Below are positions 28,002 to 37,832 of a stretch of 37,950 nt of DNA, piece by piece. The DNA is from Rhodocyclales bacterium RIFCSPLOWO2_02_FULL_63_24 (GTDB taxonomy: Bacteria > Pseudomonadota > Gammaproteobacteria > Burkholderiales > Rhodocyclaceae). The notes beneath the pieces are model-generated. The model was not told where the DNA came from, did not search any database, and worked only from the letters and a program-made list of their open reading frames with translations. A program made the translations under genes and the position numbers. The DNA lies in contig MHZX01000121.1 of assembly GCA_001828935.1 (NCBI GenBank), positions 1-37,950 of the forward strand. Direction: 5' to 3'. Numbering within the stretch: the stretch's first letter is position 1; each line of letters opens with the position of its first letter.

Positions 28002-29174
28002 CTACTTGTTCAGCTCCCTCATGGCGCGTTCGAGGCCGGCCAGTGTCAGCGGGAACATGCGGCTGTTGAAAATGCTGCGGATCAGTTCGATCGAGTGGCG
28101 ATAGTCCCACAGGCGTTCCGGCTCCGGATTCAGCCAGACCGCGCGCGGCCAGGTGTCGAGCATGCGCTGCAGCCAGACCGCGCCGGCCTCCTCATTCGAG
28201 TATTCGACCGAGCCGCCCGGCTGCAGGATTTCGTAGGGACTCATGGTGGCGTCGCCGACCACCACCACCTTGTAGTCCTCGCCGTACTTGTGCATCACGT
28301 CCCATAGCGGGAAGCGCTCGCCATGGCGGCGGCGGTTGTCCTTCCAGACGTAGTCGTAGATGCAGTTGTGGAAGTAGAAATATTCGAGGTGCTTGAACTC
28401 GCTCTTGGCCGCGGAGAACAGTTCCTCGCAGACCTTGATGTGGTCGTCCATCGAGCCGCCGATGTCGAGGAACAGCAGCACCTTGACCTTGTTGTGGCGC
28501 TCGGGGCGCATCTTGATGTCGAGCCAGCCGGCGTTCCTCGCGGTGCCGGTGATGGTGCCGTCGAGATCGAGTTCGTCCGCGGCGCCTTCGCGGGCGAAGC
28601 GGCGCAGGCGGCGCAGGGCGATCTTGATGTTGCGCGTGCCGAGCTCGACGGTGTCGTCGAGATTGCGGTACTCGCGGTTTTCCCAGACCTTGATCGCGGT
28701 GCGGTTGCCGGCCGATTCGCCGCCGATGCGGATGCCTTCGGGGTGATAGCCGCCGTGGCCGAAGGGCGAGCTGCCGCCGGTGCCGATCCACTTGCTGCCG
28801 CCGGCATGGCGCTCCTTCTGTTCTTCGAGGCGCTTCTTGAATTCCTCCATCAGCTTGTCCCAGCCGAGCTTTTCCAGCTTGGCCTTTTCCTCGGGCGTCA
28901 GATGTTTCTTCATCAGCATCTTGAGCCATTCCTCGGGAATGTCGGCTTCCAGGCCGGGGACGTGCTGGACACCCTTGAAGTACTCGCCGAAAGCCTGGTC
29001 GAACTTGTCATAGTGCGTTTCGTCCTTGACCAGGCAGGTGCGGGCGAGGAAGTAGAAGTCGTCGATCGAATTGCTCGCGACGTGTTCCTTCAGCGCTTCC
29101 AGCAGCGTGAGGAACTCGCGCGTGGAAACTGGGAGTTTCTTCGCCTTGAGGTGGAGGAAGAAGTCGATCAGCAT
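28002..29174 (-). CDS. VWA-domain (CoxE-like) protein
   Basis: 390 residues. A long helical N-terminal part with charged segments (KKLEEQKERH type) contains a glycine-rich patch (IGTGGSSPFGHGGYHPEGIR, near residues 130-150). The C-terminal half is a von Willebrand type A domain: KVLLFLDIGGSMDDHIKVCE shows a MIDAS DxGxS motif with glycine at the second variable position, and VVVVGDATMSPYE gives a second acidic loop. The family (COG3825 / CoxE) pairs with MoxR ATPases such as the one next to it, and in other systems inserts metal into or activates an oxidoreductase. The target is not visible here. The 52-base gap to moxR contains repeat copy 6. Confidence 0.88.
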   Translation of the reverse strand: MLIDFFLHLKAKKLPVSTREFLTLLEALKEHVASNSIDDFYFLARTCLVKDETHYDKFDQAFGEYFKGVQHVPGLEADIPEEWLKMLMKKHLTPEEKAKLEKLGWDKLMEEFKKRLEEQKERHAGGSKWIGTGGSSPFGHGGYHPEGIRIGGESAGNRTAIKVWENREYRNLDDTVELGTRNIKIALRRLRRFAREGAADELDLDGTITGTARNAGWLDIKMRPERHNKVKVLLFLDIGGSMDDHIKVCEELFSAAKSEFKHLEYFYFHNCIYDYVWKDNRRRHGERFPLWDVMHKYGEDYKVVVVGDATMSPYEILQPGGSVEYSNEEAGAVWLQRMLDTWPRAVWLNPEPERLWDYRHSIELIRSIFNSRMFPLTLAGLERAMRELNK

Positions 29175-29176
29175 GG

Positions 29177-29200
29177 AGAGTCGGCGCTGGTGAGACGGTG
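29177..29200 (+). repeat. 24-base core repeat, copy 6
   Basis: Core agagtcggcgctggtgagac and following ggtg. It lies in the 52 bases between the stop of moxR and the start of the VWA gene, that is, inside a probable operon. Confidence 0.6.
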
Positions 29201-29226
29201 AAATACGCGGCGAATTGAGGGCAAAC

Positions 29227-30069
<843 letters not shown>

Positions 30070-30165
30070 GGTGTGTTCTTTCAGGGTTGAAGCAATAGAT
30101 TATCCCAGAGCGGGCTGCTTGTCCCGCCGGGAGGGCTTGCTTGGGGGCGTCGTCGCGCATAACAC

Positions 30166-30591
30166 TCAGCCGGCCTTGCGCCGCACGCAGTCGACATACG
30201 CTTCGCCATCCGGCGGCAACTTGCTGCGCTGGGCGCGCCAGAGCATTTCGCCAAGGCATTCGAGCACCGCGTGCAGCGCCTCGTGCCGGCTCCCGCTCCG
30301 GCTCAGCAAGGTGTTGAATGCGGCGCGAATGCCCGACGGCTGGTCGATCGAAAGCTGCTCCTCGATCGCGAGGTGCAGCGACAAATGCAGGAAGGGATTG
30401 GTCTCGCCCTGTTCCGGCGTCCATTCGCGGGTCAGCGCATCTTCGGCTTCGAGCAGGGCGTGGTATTCGGGGTGCAAGGCGACGAGGTCGGCCGCCAGGG
30501 TATCCATCGGCGTGCCCGGCAGTTTGTTGCGACGCTTGGCCCAGGCGTCGATCAGGAACTGGCGCGCCTGGTCGCGGCTCGGATTAAACAT
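30166..30591 (-). CDS. DUF1841 family protein
   Basis: 141 residues of DUF1841. The pattern MFNPSRDQARQFLIDAWAKR, then ALHPEYHALL, and NPFLHLSLHLAIEEQLSIDQ is characteristic of the family, all-helical cytoplasmic proteins of unknown role found almost only in beta- and gammaproteobacteria. Histidines in the HLSLHLAIEEQ stretch could bind metal. Its start overlaps the end of nth by eight bases (30584-30591), so it is translated from the same message. DUF1841 next to nth is a common arrangement in betaproteobacteria. Confidence 0.9.
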   Translation of the reverse strand: MFNPSRDQARQFLIDAWAKRRNKLPGTPMDTLAADLVALHPEYHALLEAEDALTREWTPEQGETNPFLHLSLHLAIEEQLSIDQPSGIRAAFNTLLSRSGSRHEALHAVLECLGEMLWRAQRSKLPPDGEAYVDCVRRKAG

Positions 30592-31216
30592 TTTTCTCTT
30601 TGAAGGCGCAGAGGTCGAAGACGGGGCAATGCACGCAATCCGGCGCGCGTGCCTTGCAGGTGTAGCGGCCGTGCAGGATCAGCCAGTGATGGGCGTGCAG
30701 GCGGAATTCGGCGGGCACTGCCTTGAGCAGCTTCTGCTCGACGGCATCGACGGTCTTGCCTGGCGCCAGGCCGGTGCGGTTGCCGACGCGGAAGATGTGG
30801 GTGTCCACCGCAATCGTGGGTTCCTTGAAGGCGATGTTGAGCACCACGTTGGCGGTCTTGCGGCCGACGCCGGGCAGGGCTTCGAGTGCGGTGCGGTCGT
30901 GCGGTACTTCCCCGCCGTGGCGTTCCAGCAGCAGTCGCGACAGGGCCGCGACGTTCTTCGCCTTGGTGCGGTAGAGGCCGATGGTCTGGATGTAGTCGAT
31001 CAGGCCTTCCTCGCCCAGCGCGGCCATGGCTTGCGGCGTCGGGTGGTCGCGGAACAGCGCGCGCGTGGCGCGATTGACGCCCTTGTCGGTGGCCTGGGCG
31101 GAAAGCACCACGGCCACCAGCAGTTGAAAGGGCGTGGCGTATTCGAGTTCGCTCTTCGGTTCCGGGTTTGCCGCCGCGAGGCGGGAGAAGAACTCGCGAA
31201 CCTTTTTCGGGCTCAT
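30584..31216 (-). CDS. nth: Endonuclease III
   Basis: 210 residues. A bifunctional DNA glycosylase/AP lyase that removes oxidised pyrimidines. The helix-hairpin-helix reads LEALPGVGRKTANVVLNIAF with the catalytic lysine (about K120); VDTHIFRVGNRTGLAPG holds the catalytic aspartate (about D138). The C-terminal [4Fe-4S] loop is complete: C-x6-C-x2-C-x5-C in CKARAPDCVHCPVFDLC. Length is normal. Its start overlaps the rnfE stop by four bases. In Escherichia coli nth also follows the rsx (rnf) genes, so this is conserved gene order. Confidence 0.96.
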   Translation of the reverse strand: MSPKKVREFFSRLAAANPEPKSELEYATPFQLLVAVVLSAQATDKGVNRATRALFRDHPTPQAMAALGEEGLIDYIQTIGLYRTKAKNVAALSRLLLERHGGEVPHDRTALEALPGVGRKTANVVLNIAFKEPTIAVDTHIFRVGNRTGLAPGKTVDAVEQKLLKAVPAEFRLHAHHWLILHGRYTCKARAPDCVHCPVFDLCAFKEKNV

Positions 31217-31902
31217 GCCGGAACCGAAGTCGGGTGATCGGCCTGATGGTGGATGCGCTGCTCGCGCAGGCGCTGATTGGCGCGCGCTTCCAGCCAGTTG
31301 CGGCCGGCGATCAGCAGGCCAAGAACGAAGAACGCGCCGGGCGGCAGCATGGCGATCAGGAAGCCCGGATAGTCCGCCGGCAGAATCTGGATGCCGGACA
31401 GCGTCGGGAAAATCATTTCGATGCCGGAGAACAGCGTGCCCTGGCCGACGAATTCGCGGACCGCGCCGAGCAGCGCGATCACCCAGACGAAACCAATGCC
31501 CATCATCAGGCCGTCGAGGGTCGATGCGCGCAGGCCGTTCTTGGCGGCAAAGGCCTCGACGCGCGCCAGCACGATGCAGTTGGTGACGATCAAGGGAATG
31601 AAGATGCCGAGCACCAGGTACAGGTCATGGAGGAAGGCGTTAAAGGCCAGATCGACCATCGTCACCAGCGCGGCGATGATCAGGATGAACACCGGAATGC
31701 GGATCTCGTAGGGGATGAGGGCGCGTAGCGCAGAGATCGCGAAATTGGCCAGCATCATGACGACGATGGTCGCGAGCCCGAGGCTCACCGCATTGACGAA
31801 ATTAGTGCTTATCGCCAGCAGCGGACAGAGGCCGAGAAGTTGGGCAAGGATGCTGTTCTGTTTCCAGAGGCCGTTCCAGGCAATTTCCTTGTAGGCGTTC
31901 AT
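31213..31902 (-). CDS. rnfE: Rnf complex subunit E
   Basis: 229 residues, about six membrane helices. RnfE is one of the two small integral subunits (with RnfA) that sandwich an intramembrane iron-sulfur site in the Rnf ferredoxin:NAD oxidoreductase. The N-terminal NSILAQLLGLCPLLAISTNF and the middle GIFIPLIVTNCIVLARVEAF keep the two cysteine-containing half-helices. The last 35 residues are hydrophilic and His-rich. It overlaps rnfG upstream and nth downstream by four bases each. Confidence 0.95.
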   Translation of the reverse strand: MNAYKEIAWNGLWKQNSILAQLLGLCPLLAISTNFVNAVSLGLATIVVMMLANFAISALRALIPYEIRIPVFILIIAALVTMVDLAFNAFLHDLYLVLGIFIPLIVTNCIVLARVEAFAAKNGLRASTLDGLMMGIGFVWVIALLGAVREFVGQGTLFSGIEMIFPTLSGIQILPADYPGFLIAMLPPGAFFVLGLLIAGRNWLEARANQRLREQRIHHQADHPTSVPA

Positions 31903-32603
31903 GGCTTGCTCCTTGGTTCCTCGTAGCGGCCGTTGGCCGGCAGGGCGAACAAATTGTCATGGTGTTCCACGGCCCACGTCAGGGCGCGGCCGCTGGCGTT
32001 GGTCACGGCGCGGGCCGAAATCGTCGCACCGCTCATCTGATCGAAGCGTCCGCCGTCCTTCTTTACGCGCCATTTTTCGCGCGGCACGCTGTCGAAGCCG
32101 AGATTGCTGAATTGCGTGATCCAGGGGCGTGCCTTGTTGCGGTCCTTCTTTGGGTCGATGTAGTCGCCCAGCCCCGGCGTTTCCTTGTGCGCGGTAACTC
32201 GCTGGGCCAGCAGCCGGCCTTCGGCGTCGATGGCGAGAATCAGGCTGATCCTGCCGGAATAGCCGTCGAGGGCGGCGGCTTCCAGCACCAGCGCAACAGG
32301 CTTGCCGTTCTTGCGTGCGCGCCAGGCCCGGGTTTGATCGTCCAGACCGAGGGCTTTTTGCGGTGCCAGGGTGATCGCATCGGCCATCAGGTCGTTGTCA
32401 TAAAGGCTGGGCGGCAGCACTTCGCCGATCAGGCGCAGCTTTTCGGCCAGGGCACTGGCGGCAACCAGCGGTGCCGTGGCGCGATAGGTGCCGGCCATGA
32501 GGGCGGTAAACACCAGGGTGAAGGCGAGCAAGATGGCTGCGGTGCGCACCGAGATGCGCAGCGCGCTGGACTCGCGGCGGGCGATTTCGATGGGCTCGGT
32601 CAT
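31899..32603 (-). CDS. rnfG: Rnf complex subunit G (covalent FMN)
   Basis: 234 residues. One N-terminal membrane anchor (about 15-40) is followed by a periplasmic FMN-binding domain. The covalent FMN attachment motif S-G-A-T is in QMSGATISARAVTNA (about residue 190), with flavin linked to the threonine. GLGDYIDPKKDR is another family landmark. The start MTEPIEIARRE at 32603 overlaps the rnfD stop by four bases; the frame is open further upstream, but that part is antisense to nothing useful and lies inside rnfD. Confidence 0.94.
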   Translation of the reverse strand: MTEPIEIARRESSALRISVRTAAILLAFTLVFTALMAGTYRATAPLVAASALAEKLRLIGEVLPPSLYDNDLMADAITLAPQKALGLDDQTRAWRARKNGKPVALVLEAAALDGYSGRISLILAIDAEGRLLAQRVTAHKETPGLGDYIDPKKDRNKARPWITQFSNLGFDSVPREKWRVKKDGGRFDQMSGATISARAVTNASGRALTWAVEHHDNLFALPANGRYEEPRSKP

Positions 32604-33619
32604 TCCAGGTGCCTCCCCTTGTCCTTGTGTCCGAACACGGGTGGCTGCGTATTCATGTCGATCAGCGGCGCGGCGATATTCATCAGCAGGATGGCAAACG
32701 CGATGCCGTCCGGGTAGGCGCCGAAGGTGCGGATGATCCAGGTCAGCGCGGCGGCACCGGCAGCGAAAATCAGCTTGCCTCTGGGCGTGGTGGCGCCCGA
32801 TACCGGGTCGGTGACGATGAAGAAGGCAGCCAGCATGGCGCCTCCGGTGAATATATGGAAGCTCGGCCCGGCGAAGCGCGTTGCGTCGAACAGCGAGAAC
32901 CCGCCGGAGACCAGCAACAGCGTGGCGAGAAAGGCTGCCGGCATGTGCCAGGTGATGATGCGCTGCTGCAGCAGCCACAGGCCCCCGGCCAGATAGCCGG
33001 CGGCAACCCACTCCCAGCCCTTGCCGCCGATGTTGCCGAAGGTCGCGTCGCTACCCAGCACGCCGGCGACCGTGGCGCGCGCGTCGGCGGTGTGCAATGC
33101 CGTGCGCAAGGCATCGAGCGGGGTTGCCATGGTGATCGCATCAAGCTGGCGCGCGCCGAAGATGGCGTTCCACTGCGGCGCGAAATCCGTGAAGCCGACC
33201 GCCGGCCACTGCGACATCAGCGAGGGATAGGCGACGATCATCAGGGCGAAGGCGACCATCGCCGGGTTGAAGGGATTCTGCCCCAGGCCGCCATACAGAT
33301 GCTTGGCGATCACGATGGCGGTGAGCACGCCGACCACCGTCAGCCACCACGGTGCGATGGGCGGGAAAGTCAGGGCGATCAGCCAGGCGGTGACCAGCGC
33401 CGAGCCATCGCTGAGGAACAGCATCAGCGGCTTGTCGCGCAGTTTGAGCATCACGGCTTCGGCGGCCAGGGCCGTTACGGAGGCCAGGGCGATTTGCACC
33501 AGGATGGCCATGCCGAAGAACCAGATGTAGGCGGCGATGCCCGGCAGCAGGGCTGCCAGCACGCGCAACATTACGGATTGCACGCTGGCCGGTTTGAGAA
33601 AATAGGGGGAGTTGTTCAT
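32600..33619 (-). CDS. rnfD: Rnf complex subunit D
   Basis: 339 residues, about eight to ten membrane helices. RnfD is the large integral subunit that carries covalent FMN and the ion path. GGLGQNPFNPAMVAFALMIV is a strong family landmark. The likely FMN-threonine motif is in MATPLDALRTAL (about residue 166), and TDPVSGATTPRGKLIFAAGA is the conserved late loop. The ATG at 33617-33619 follows the rnfC stop by 22 bases; it overlaps rnfG by four bases. Confidence 0.94.
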   Translation of the reverse strand: MNNSPYFLKPASVQSVMLRVLAALLPGIAAYIWFFGMAILVQIALASVTALAAEAVMLKLRDKPLMLFLSDGSALVTAWLIALTFPPIAPWWLTVVGVLTAIVIAKHLYGGLGQNPFNPAMVAFALMIVAYPSLMSQWPAVGFTDFAPQWNAIFGARQLDAITMATPLDALRTALHTADARATVAGVLGSDATFGNIGGKGWEWVAAGYLAGGLWLLQQRIITWHMPAAFLATLLLVSGGFSLFDATRFAGPSFHIFTGGAMLAAFFIVTDPVSGATTPRGKLIFAAGAAALTWIIRTFGAYPDGIAFAILLMNIAAPLIDMNTQPPVFGHKDKGRHLE

Positions 33620-33641
33620 CGCGGGTCGGGCCTTGTGCCGT

Positions 33642-35333
33642 TCAGTCGCTCTGCCGCACGTGCGGCTTGGCCATTTCGCGAATCTCGGCGCGGCGCGCTT
33701 CGATGGCGGCGACTTCGGCTTGTTGCTCCGGCGTCAGGTTGTCGGTGTTCTCGGGACGGGCTTGCGCCTGCTGTGCACGGGCGCGTTCCAGGGCTGCGGC
33801 AATCAAGGCCTTCTTGGCATCTTCTTCGGGTGTGGTGGCGGGCTTTTCGGCCTCGGCCAGCGCGGCGGCCGCCTTTTCGCGCCCGGCGGCGGTCTTGGCG
33901 GCGAGCTTGGCGGCTTTCTCCTGCTTTTCGCGCTCTTCGCGCAAGAGACGGAACTCGTAGCGCTCGCGCGCAACGTCGGCCGATTCCTTTTCCAGTTCAC
34001 GCGCCCAGATTTCGCTCTTGGCGAAACGATAGTAATCGACCAACGGAATGTGCGAGGGACAGACGTAGGCGCAGCAGCCGCATTCGATGCAGTCGAACAG
34101 GTTGTACTCCTGCGCCTTGCCGAAGATCTTGGCGCGCGAGAACCAGTACATTTCGAAGGGCAGCAGGTCGGCGGGGCAGACCTTGGCGCATTCGCCGCAG
34201 CGGATGCAGGGCATTTCGGGCGGCGGTGCGGGGAAAAGGGCTTTTGATCCGATCAGCACGCAGTTGGTGGCCTTGACCACCGGTACGCTGTCGGCAGGCA
34301 TCAGCAGGCCCATCATGGGGCCGCCCATGATCACACGGTCGCTGTCAGGGAGGGGATCGCAGAGCGTCACCAGGTCGCGCATGGGGGTACCGAACGGCAC
34401 TTCGTAGTTGCGCGCCCGGCGCACATTGCCGGCGATGGTGACGATGCGCGAGATCAGCGGCTGGCCGAGCGCTATCGCTTCGTAAATGGCATACGCCGTG
34501 CCGACGTTGAAACACTGCACGCCGTAGTCGGTCGAGCGTTTTCCGTGCGGCACTTCGATGCCGGTCAGGACCCGGATCAACTGCTTGGCGCCGCCCGCCG
34601 GATAGCGCGTCGGCACCGATACCACGCGGATCGAGGAATCGCCGGCGGCCGCATTCGCGGCCCGGGCGGCGATTTCCATGGCGGCGATGGCTTCCGGCTT
34701 GTTGTCCTCGATGCCGATCAGCACCTGTCCGGCGCCAAGTATCTCGCGCATGATGACCGCGCCTTTGAGCGTGGCCTCGGCGCGCTCGCGCATCAGCAGG
34801 TCGTCGCAGGTGATGAAGGGCTCGCATTCGGCGCCGTTCAAGACCAGGGTATCCAGTTTCCCTTGTTTCCCTGGGTTGAGCTTGAGGTAGCTGGGGAACA
34901 CTGCGCCGCCCAGGCCGACGACCCCGGCATCGCGCAGGTAGTCGCGCGTCTCCGTCGGCGTTGCGTTGCGGTAGTCGAAGGGCTGGCGCGGAATCCACTC
35001 GTCGCGACCGTCCGGTTCGAGTATCACGCACATGGCTGAAAGCCCGGAGGTGTGCGGCATCAGGCGCATCTCAACCGCGAGCACCTTGCCCGAGGTTGAG
35101 GCATGCACCGCCGACGACACGTTGCCGTCGGCACCGCCGATGCGCTGGCCCTTGAGGACGTGCTCGCCTGCGCTGACCAGGGGACGCGGCATGCCGCCTA
35201 TGCTCTGATGCAGCGGGATTACGAGCTGAGTCGGCGTCGGCGCCACGGCAATTGGCAGTCCAGTCGACGCCTCTTTGTTGTAGGCCGGCTTCACGCCACC
35301 GTGAAACTTGAACAAACGCTGAAGCGCGCTCAC
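33642..35333 (-). CDS. rnfC: Rnf complex subunit C (GTG start)
   Basis: 563 residues. RnfC binds NADH and FMN and holds two [4Fe-4S] clusters. [14 protein letters not shown] and [20 protein letters not shown] mark the flavin/NAD-binding part. The clusters use [12 protein letters not shown] (about 378) and [12 protein letters not shown] (about 419). The last 120 residues are a charged alanine-rich coiled coil that is common in the proteobacterial RnfC form. The start is GTG (35331-35333) overlapping the rnfB TGA, giving [13 protein letters not shown]; the open frame continues upstream across rnfB without similarity, so GTG is preferred. Confidence 0.94.
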   Translation of the reverse strand: MSALQRLFKFHGGVKPAYNKEASTGLPIAVAPTPTQLVIPLHQSIGGMPRPLVSAGEHVLKGQRIGGADGNVSSAVHASTSGKVLAVEMRLMPHTSGLSAMCVILEPDGRDEWIPRQPFDYRNATPTETRDYLRDAGVVGLGGAVFPSYLKLNPGKQGKLDTLVLNGAECEPFITCDDLLMRERAEATLKGAVIMREILGAGQVLIGIEDNKPEAIAAMEIAARAANAAAGDSSIRVVSVPTRYPAGGAKQLIRVLTGIEVPHGKRSTDYGVQCFNVGTAYAIYEAIALGQPLISRIVTIAGNVRRARNYEVPFGTPMRDLVTLCDPLPDSDRVIMGGPMMGLLMPADSVPVVKATNCVLIGSKALFPAPPPEMPCIRCGECAKVCPADLLPFEMYWFSRAKIFGKAQEYNLFDCIECGCCAYVCPSHIPLVDYYRFAKSEIWARELEKESADVARERYEFRLLREEREKQEKAAKLAAKTAAGREKAAAALAEAEKPATTPEEDAKKALIAAALERARAQQAQARPENTDNLTPEQQAEVAAIEARRAEIREMAKPHVRQSD

Positions 35334-35893
35334 ACCGCCGCCTTTTGCGCTGGAGTGATCTTGAACACGGGGTACTTCCATTTCCAGTTTTCCACGCTTT
35401 CGGCGATGGGTTCCATGGTGATGCAGTTCACCGGGCAGGGCGGCAGGCAGAGCTCGCAGCCGGTACATTGCTGGGCGACCACGGTGTGCATCTGCTTTGC
35501 CGCGCCGACGATGGCGTCGACCGGGCAGGCCTGGATGCACAGCGTGCAGCCGATGCAGGCCTGCTCGTCGATGACTGCGACCGATTTTGGCTTTTCGATC
35601 CCGTGTTCGGCGGAAAGTGACTTGAATTCGCGGCCGAGCAGGTCGGCGAGCTTGTGGATGCCTTCGTCGCCGCCGGGGGGGCACTGATTGATCTCCGCCT
35701 CGCCCTTGGCGATGGCTTCGGCATAGGGCTTGCAGCCGGGAAAGCCGCACTGGCCGCATTGTGTTTGCGGCAGGATGGCGTCGATTTTCTCCACCAGCGG
35801 ATCGCCTTCGACGCGGAATCGTACCGCCGCATAGCCCAGCGCAGCGCCCAGCACGACGGCGCCGAGCGCCATGACCAGAATTGCTTCGAGCAT
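35330..35893 (-). CDS. rnfB: Rnf complex subunit B (ferredoxin-like)
   Basis: 187 residues. A single N-terminal membrane anchor (about 3-25) is followed by a cluster-binding Fe-S domain with [16 protein letters not shown] and a later Cys (about 46-71). Two ferredoxin-type [4Fe-4S] sets follow: [16 protein letters not shown] (about 112) and [16 protein letters not shown] (about 142). RnfB takes electrons from or gives them to soluble ferredoxin. The start is ATG 35891-35893, two bases after the rnfA stop. The stop overlaps the rnfC start. Confidence 0.96.
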   Translation of the reverse strand: MLEAILVMALGAVVLGAALGYAAVRFRVEGDPLVEKIDAILPQTQCGQCGFPGCKPYAEAIAKGEAEINQCPPGGDEGIHKLADLLGREFKSLSAEHGIEKPKSVAVIDEQACIGCTLCIQACPVDAIVGAAKQMHTVVAQQCTGCELCLPPCPVNCITMEPIAESVENWKWKYPVFKITPAQKAAV

Positions 35894-35895
35894 CG

Positions 35896-36480
35896 CTACT
35901 TGTACTTGTCCAGTCCGGCGAAGCCCATGAAGGCAAGGCTCATCAGGCCCGCGGTAATCATGGCAATTGCGGTGCCGCGAAAGTGAATGGGTACATCGGC
36001 CGCTTCGAGGCGTTCGCGGATGCCGGCGAACAGGATCAGCGCCAGTGTGAAGCCGACGGCGCTGCCGAAGCCGAACAGCAGCGACTCAAGGAAGTTGTGA
36101 CGCAAGTTCACGTTGAGCAGCGGGATGCCGAGTACCGCGCAATTCGTGGTGATCAGCGGTAGATAGATGCCCAGTACCTGGTGCAGCAGAGGGCTGGTTT
36201 TCTGGATTATCAGTTCCGTGAGTTGCACGATGGCGGCAATCGTCACGATGAAGGACAGGGTGCGCAGATACTCGAGCTGATTGGGGATCAGCAGCCAGCG
36301 GTCGATGACATAGCTGGCGCCGCAAGCCATGGTGAGGACGAAGGTGGTTGCGGCACCCATGCCGACGGCGGTTTCGAGTTTCTTGGAAACGCCCATGAAC
36401 GGACACAAGCCGAGAATGCGGACGAACACGACGTTATTGACGAGGACCGCGCCGAGAACGACGAAGAGATAACTTGTCAT
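35896..36480 (-). CDS. rnfA: Rnf complex subunit A
   Basis: 194 residues, six membrane helices. RnfA is the small integral partner of Rnf[21 protein letters not shown] and [20 protein letters not shown] are the two mirrored half-helix motifs with the cysteines that ligand the intramembrane Fe-S site. It is the first gene of the rnfABCDGE run and starts 102 bases from the pyrD stop. A promoter candidate lies at 36528-36557 in that gap. Confidence 0.95.
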   Translation of the reverse strand: MTSYLFVVLGAVLVNNVVFVRILGLCPFMGVSKKLETAVGMGAATTFVLTMACGASYVIDRWLLIPNQLEYLRTLSFIVTIAAIVQLTELIIQKTSPLLHQVLGIYLPLITTNCAVLGIPLLNVNLRHNFLESLLFGFGSAVGFTLALILFAGIRERLEAADVPIHFRGTAIAMITAGLMSLAFMGFAGLDKYK

Positions 36481-36527
36481 GATGCGCGGAAAGCCCTGTT
36501 TGTTCCGCAGGAATTGCTGGAGATCAA

Positions 36528-36557
36528 ATTATCTCGCCTTTAATGGTATTTGCGCAA
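36528..36557 (-). promoter_or_regulatory. Candidate promoter for rnfABCDGE
   Basis: On the minus strand TTGCGC (36552-36557) and GATAAT (36528-36533) are 18 bases apart. It lies in the 102-base gap between pyrD and rnfA, 48 bases from the rnfA start. The -10 is strong, the -35 moderate. It would give the rnf genes a transcript independent of pyrD. Confidence 0.45.
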
Positions 36558-36582
36558 GCAGGGAAAATCGGCGCGCCCGCGC

Positions 36583-37596
36583 TCAGCCGTTGGTTGCTTC
36601 AACGCATTCGGTGACCAGTTGCGGGCCTCGGTATATCAACCCACTATATAGCTGCACGAGCATGGCGCCTGCTTCTAGTTTAGCGCGTGCACGCCGGCCG
36701 CTGGTAATGCCACCGGCGGCGATGATGGGCAACTCGCCGGCCAAGGCCTGCGCCAGGCTGCGAATTATGGCAGTTGATTTTTCGAACAGCGGACTGCCGG
36801 AAAGCCCGCCCGCCTCTGCGGCGAGAGGCGAGGTTTCGACGCCTTCGCGACTCAGCGTGGTATTGGTTGCAATCACGGCGTCGATCCGGTGGCGGCGGAG
36901 GGCGTCGGCAATATTGACTATCTGGTTCGCGTCAAGGTCGGGCGCGATCTTGAGCGCCAGTGGCACATAGCGGCCATGCTGATCCGCCAGCTCCGTTTGG
37001 CGGGCCTTCAGGGCGCCCAGCAGGGCATCGAGTTCAGAAGCGCCCTGCAGTTGGCGCAGGTTCTTGGTGTTGGGCGACGAAATGTTGACCGTGACGTAGC
37101 TTGCCAGTCGATAGGCTTTGTCGAGGCAGATCAAGTAATCATCGACTGCCTGCTCGATCGGCGTGTCGAAGTTCTTGCCGATATTGATGCCAAGGATGCC
37201 TTGATAGCGGACGTGCGCCAGGCGGCTGCACAGAGCATCGATGCCGCCATTGTTGAAGCCCATGCGGTTGATGATGGCCTCGTGTTGAGGCAGCCGGAAC
37301 AAGCGAGGCTTGGGATTGCCGGGCTGGGGGCGCGGCGTGACGGTACCTACTTCCAGAAAGCCGAAGCCAAGGCCACCCAGGCCATCGACCGCGATACCGT
37401 TCTTGTCGAGGCCGGCTGCAAGTCCGACGCGATTGGGGAACTGAAGTCCCATGACCTCAGCCGGCTTGCTATTGACCAGGGTCGAGTAGCGGAATCCCAG
37501 CGAATCGCTTTTGGCAAGAAGGCTGAGCGTCAATTCATGGGCGCGCTCGGCGTCGAGTGCGAAGAGGAATGGCCGGATCAGGGCATACGGATTCAT
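36583..37596 (-). CDS. pyrD: Dihydroorotate dehydrogenase, quinone-type (class 2)
   Basis: 337 residues. Catalyses dihydroorotate to orotate with quinone as acceptor, at the inner face of the membrane, in pyrimidine synthesis. The amphipathic N-terminal arm ([20 protein letters not shown]) is the class 2 membrane-binding segment. FMN-binding landmarks are [20 protein letters not shown] and [14 protein letters not shown]; the catalytic serine is in [15 protein letters not shown] (about residue 172); [11 protein letters not shown] binds the FMN phosphate. Length is normal. The ATG at 37594-37596 has only a weak ribosome site. It is probably not in an operon with rnf. Confidence 0.96.
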   Translation of the reverse strand: MNPYALIRPFLFALDAERAHELTLSLLAKSDSLGFRYSTLVNSKPAEVMGLQFPNRVGLAAGLDKNGIAVDGLGGLGFGFLEVGTVTPRPQPGNPKPRLFRLPQHEAIINRMGFNNGGIDALCSRLAHVRYQGILGINIGKNFDTPIEQAVDDYLICLDKAYRLASYVTVNISSPNTKNLRQLQGASELDALLGALKARQTELADQHGRYVPLALKIAPDLDANQIVNIADALRRHRIDAVIATNTTLSREGVETSPLAAEAGGLSGSPLFEKSTAIIRSLAQALAGELPIIAAGGITSGRRARAKLEAGAMLVQLYSGLIYRGPQLVTECVEATNG

Positions 37597-37781
37597 GGCG
37601 CAGGATTTTACGATGCCCGCGGCAGGAAGGCTTCAGATTCCGAATACTGCTATGCGGCGCGATGTGTTCTTAATGTTCTTGAACCATTTGCTGCATGACG
37701 CTTCGGTATTGGTCGCCGAGGCCTTGAGGCTGATGCTGCCGACTTTGCCGTCGCTGGATCCCAAAAATTTTGCACGTGCGG

Positions 37782-37832
37782 AAAGAAAAAATTTGCGAAG
37801 GGGTTTACACATTCGAAATGCCTCCCTATAAT
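37782..37832 (+). promoter_or_regulatory. rrn P1-like sigma-70 promoter with UP-like tract
   Basis: TTTACA (37804-37809) and TATAAT (37827-37832) are 17 bases apart, a near-perfect match. AAAGAAAAAATTT at 37782-37794 sits about 45 to 57 bases before the likely start, where rRNA promoters have UP elements. The following GC-rich stretch suits a stringently controlled discriminator. Bases 37597-37781, between pyrD and this site, hold no gene that I can support. Confidence 0.85.

Noticed and set aside
35228-35249. Another copy of the 24-base repeat in rnfC
   Set aside because: It needs several mismatches, and the encoded [15 protein letters not shown] fits the normal RnfC sequence, so chance is likely.
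33642-35936. A longer RnfC beginning at 35936
   Set aside because: The added 200 residues overlap rnfB in another frame and are Arg/Gly-rich shadow sequence. The GTG at 35333 fits the family start.
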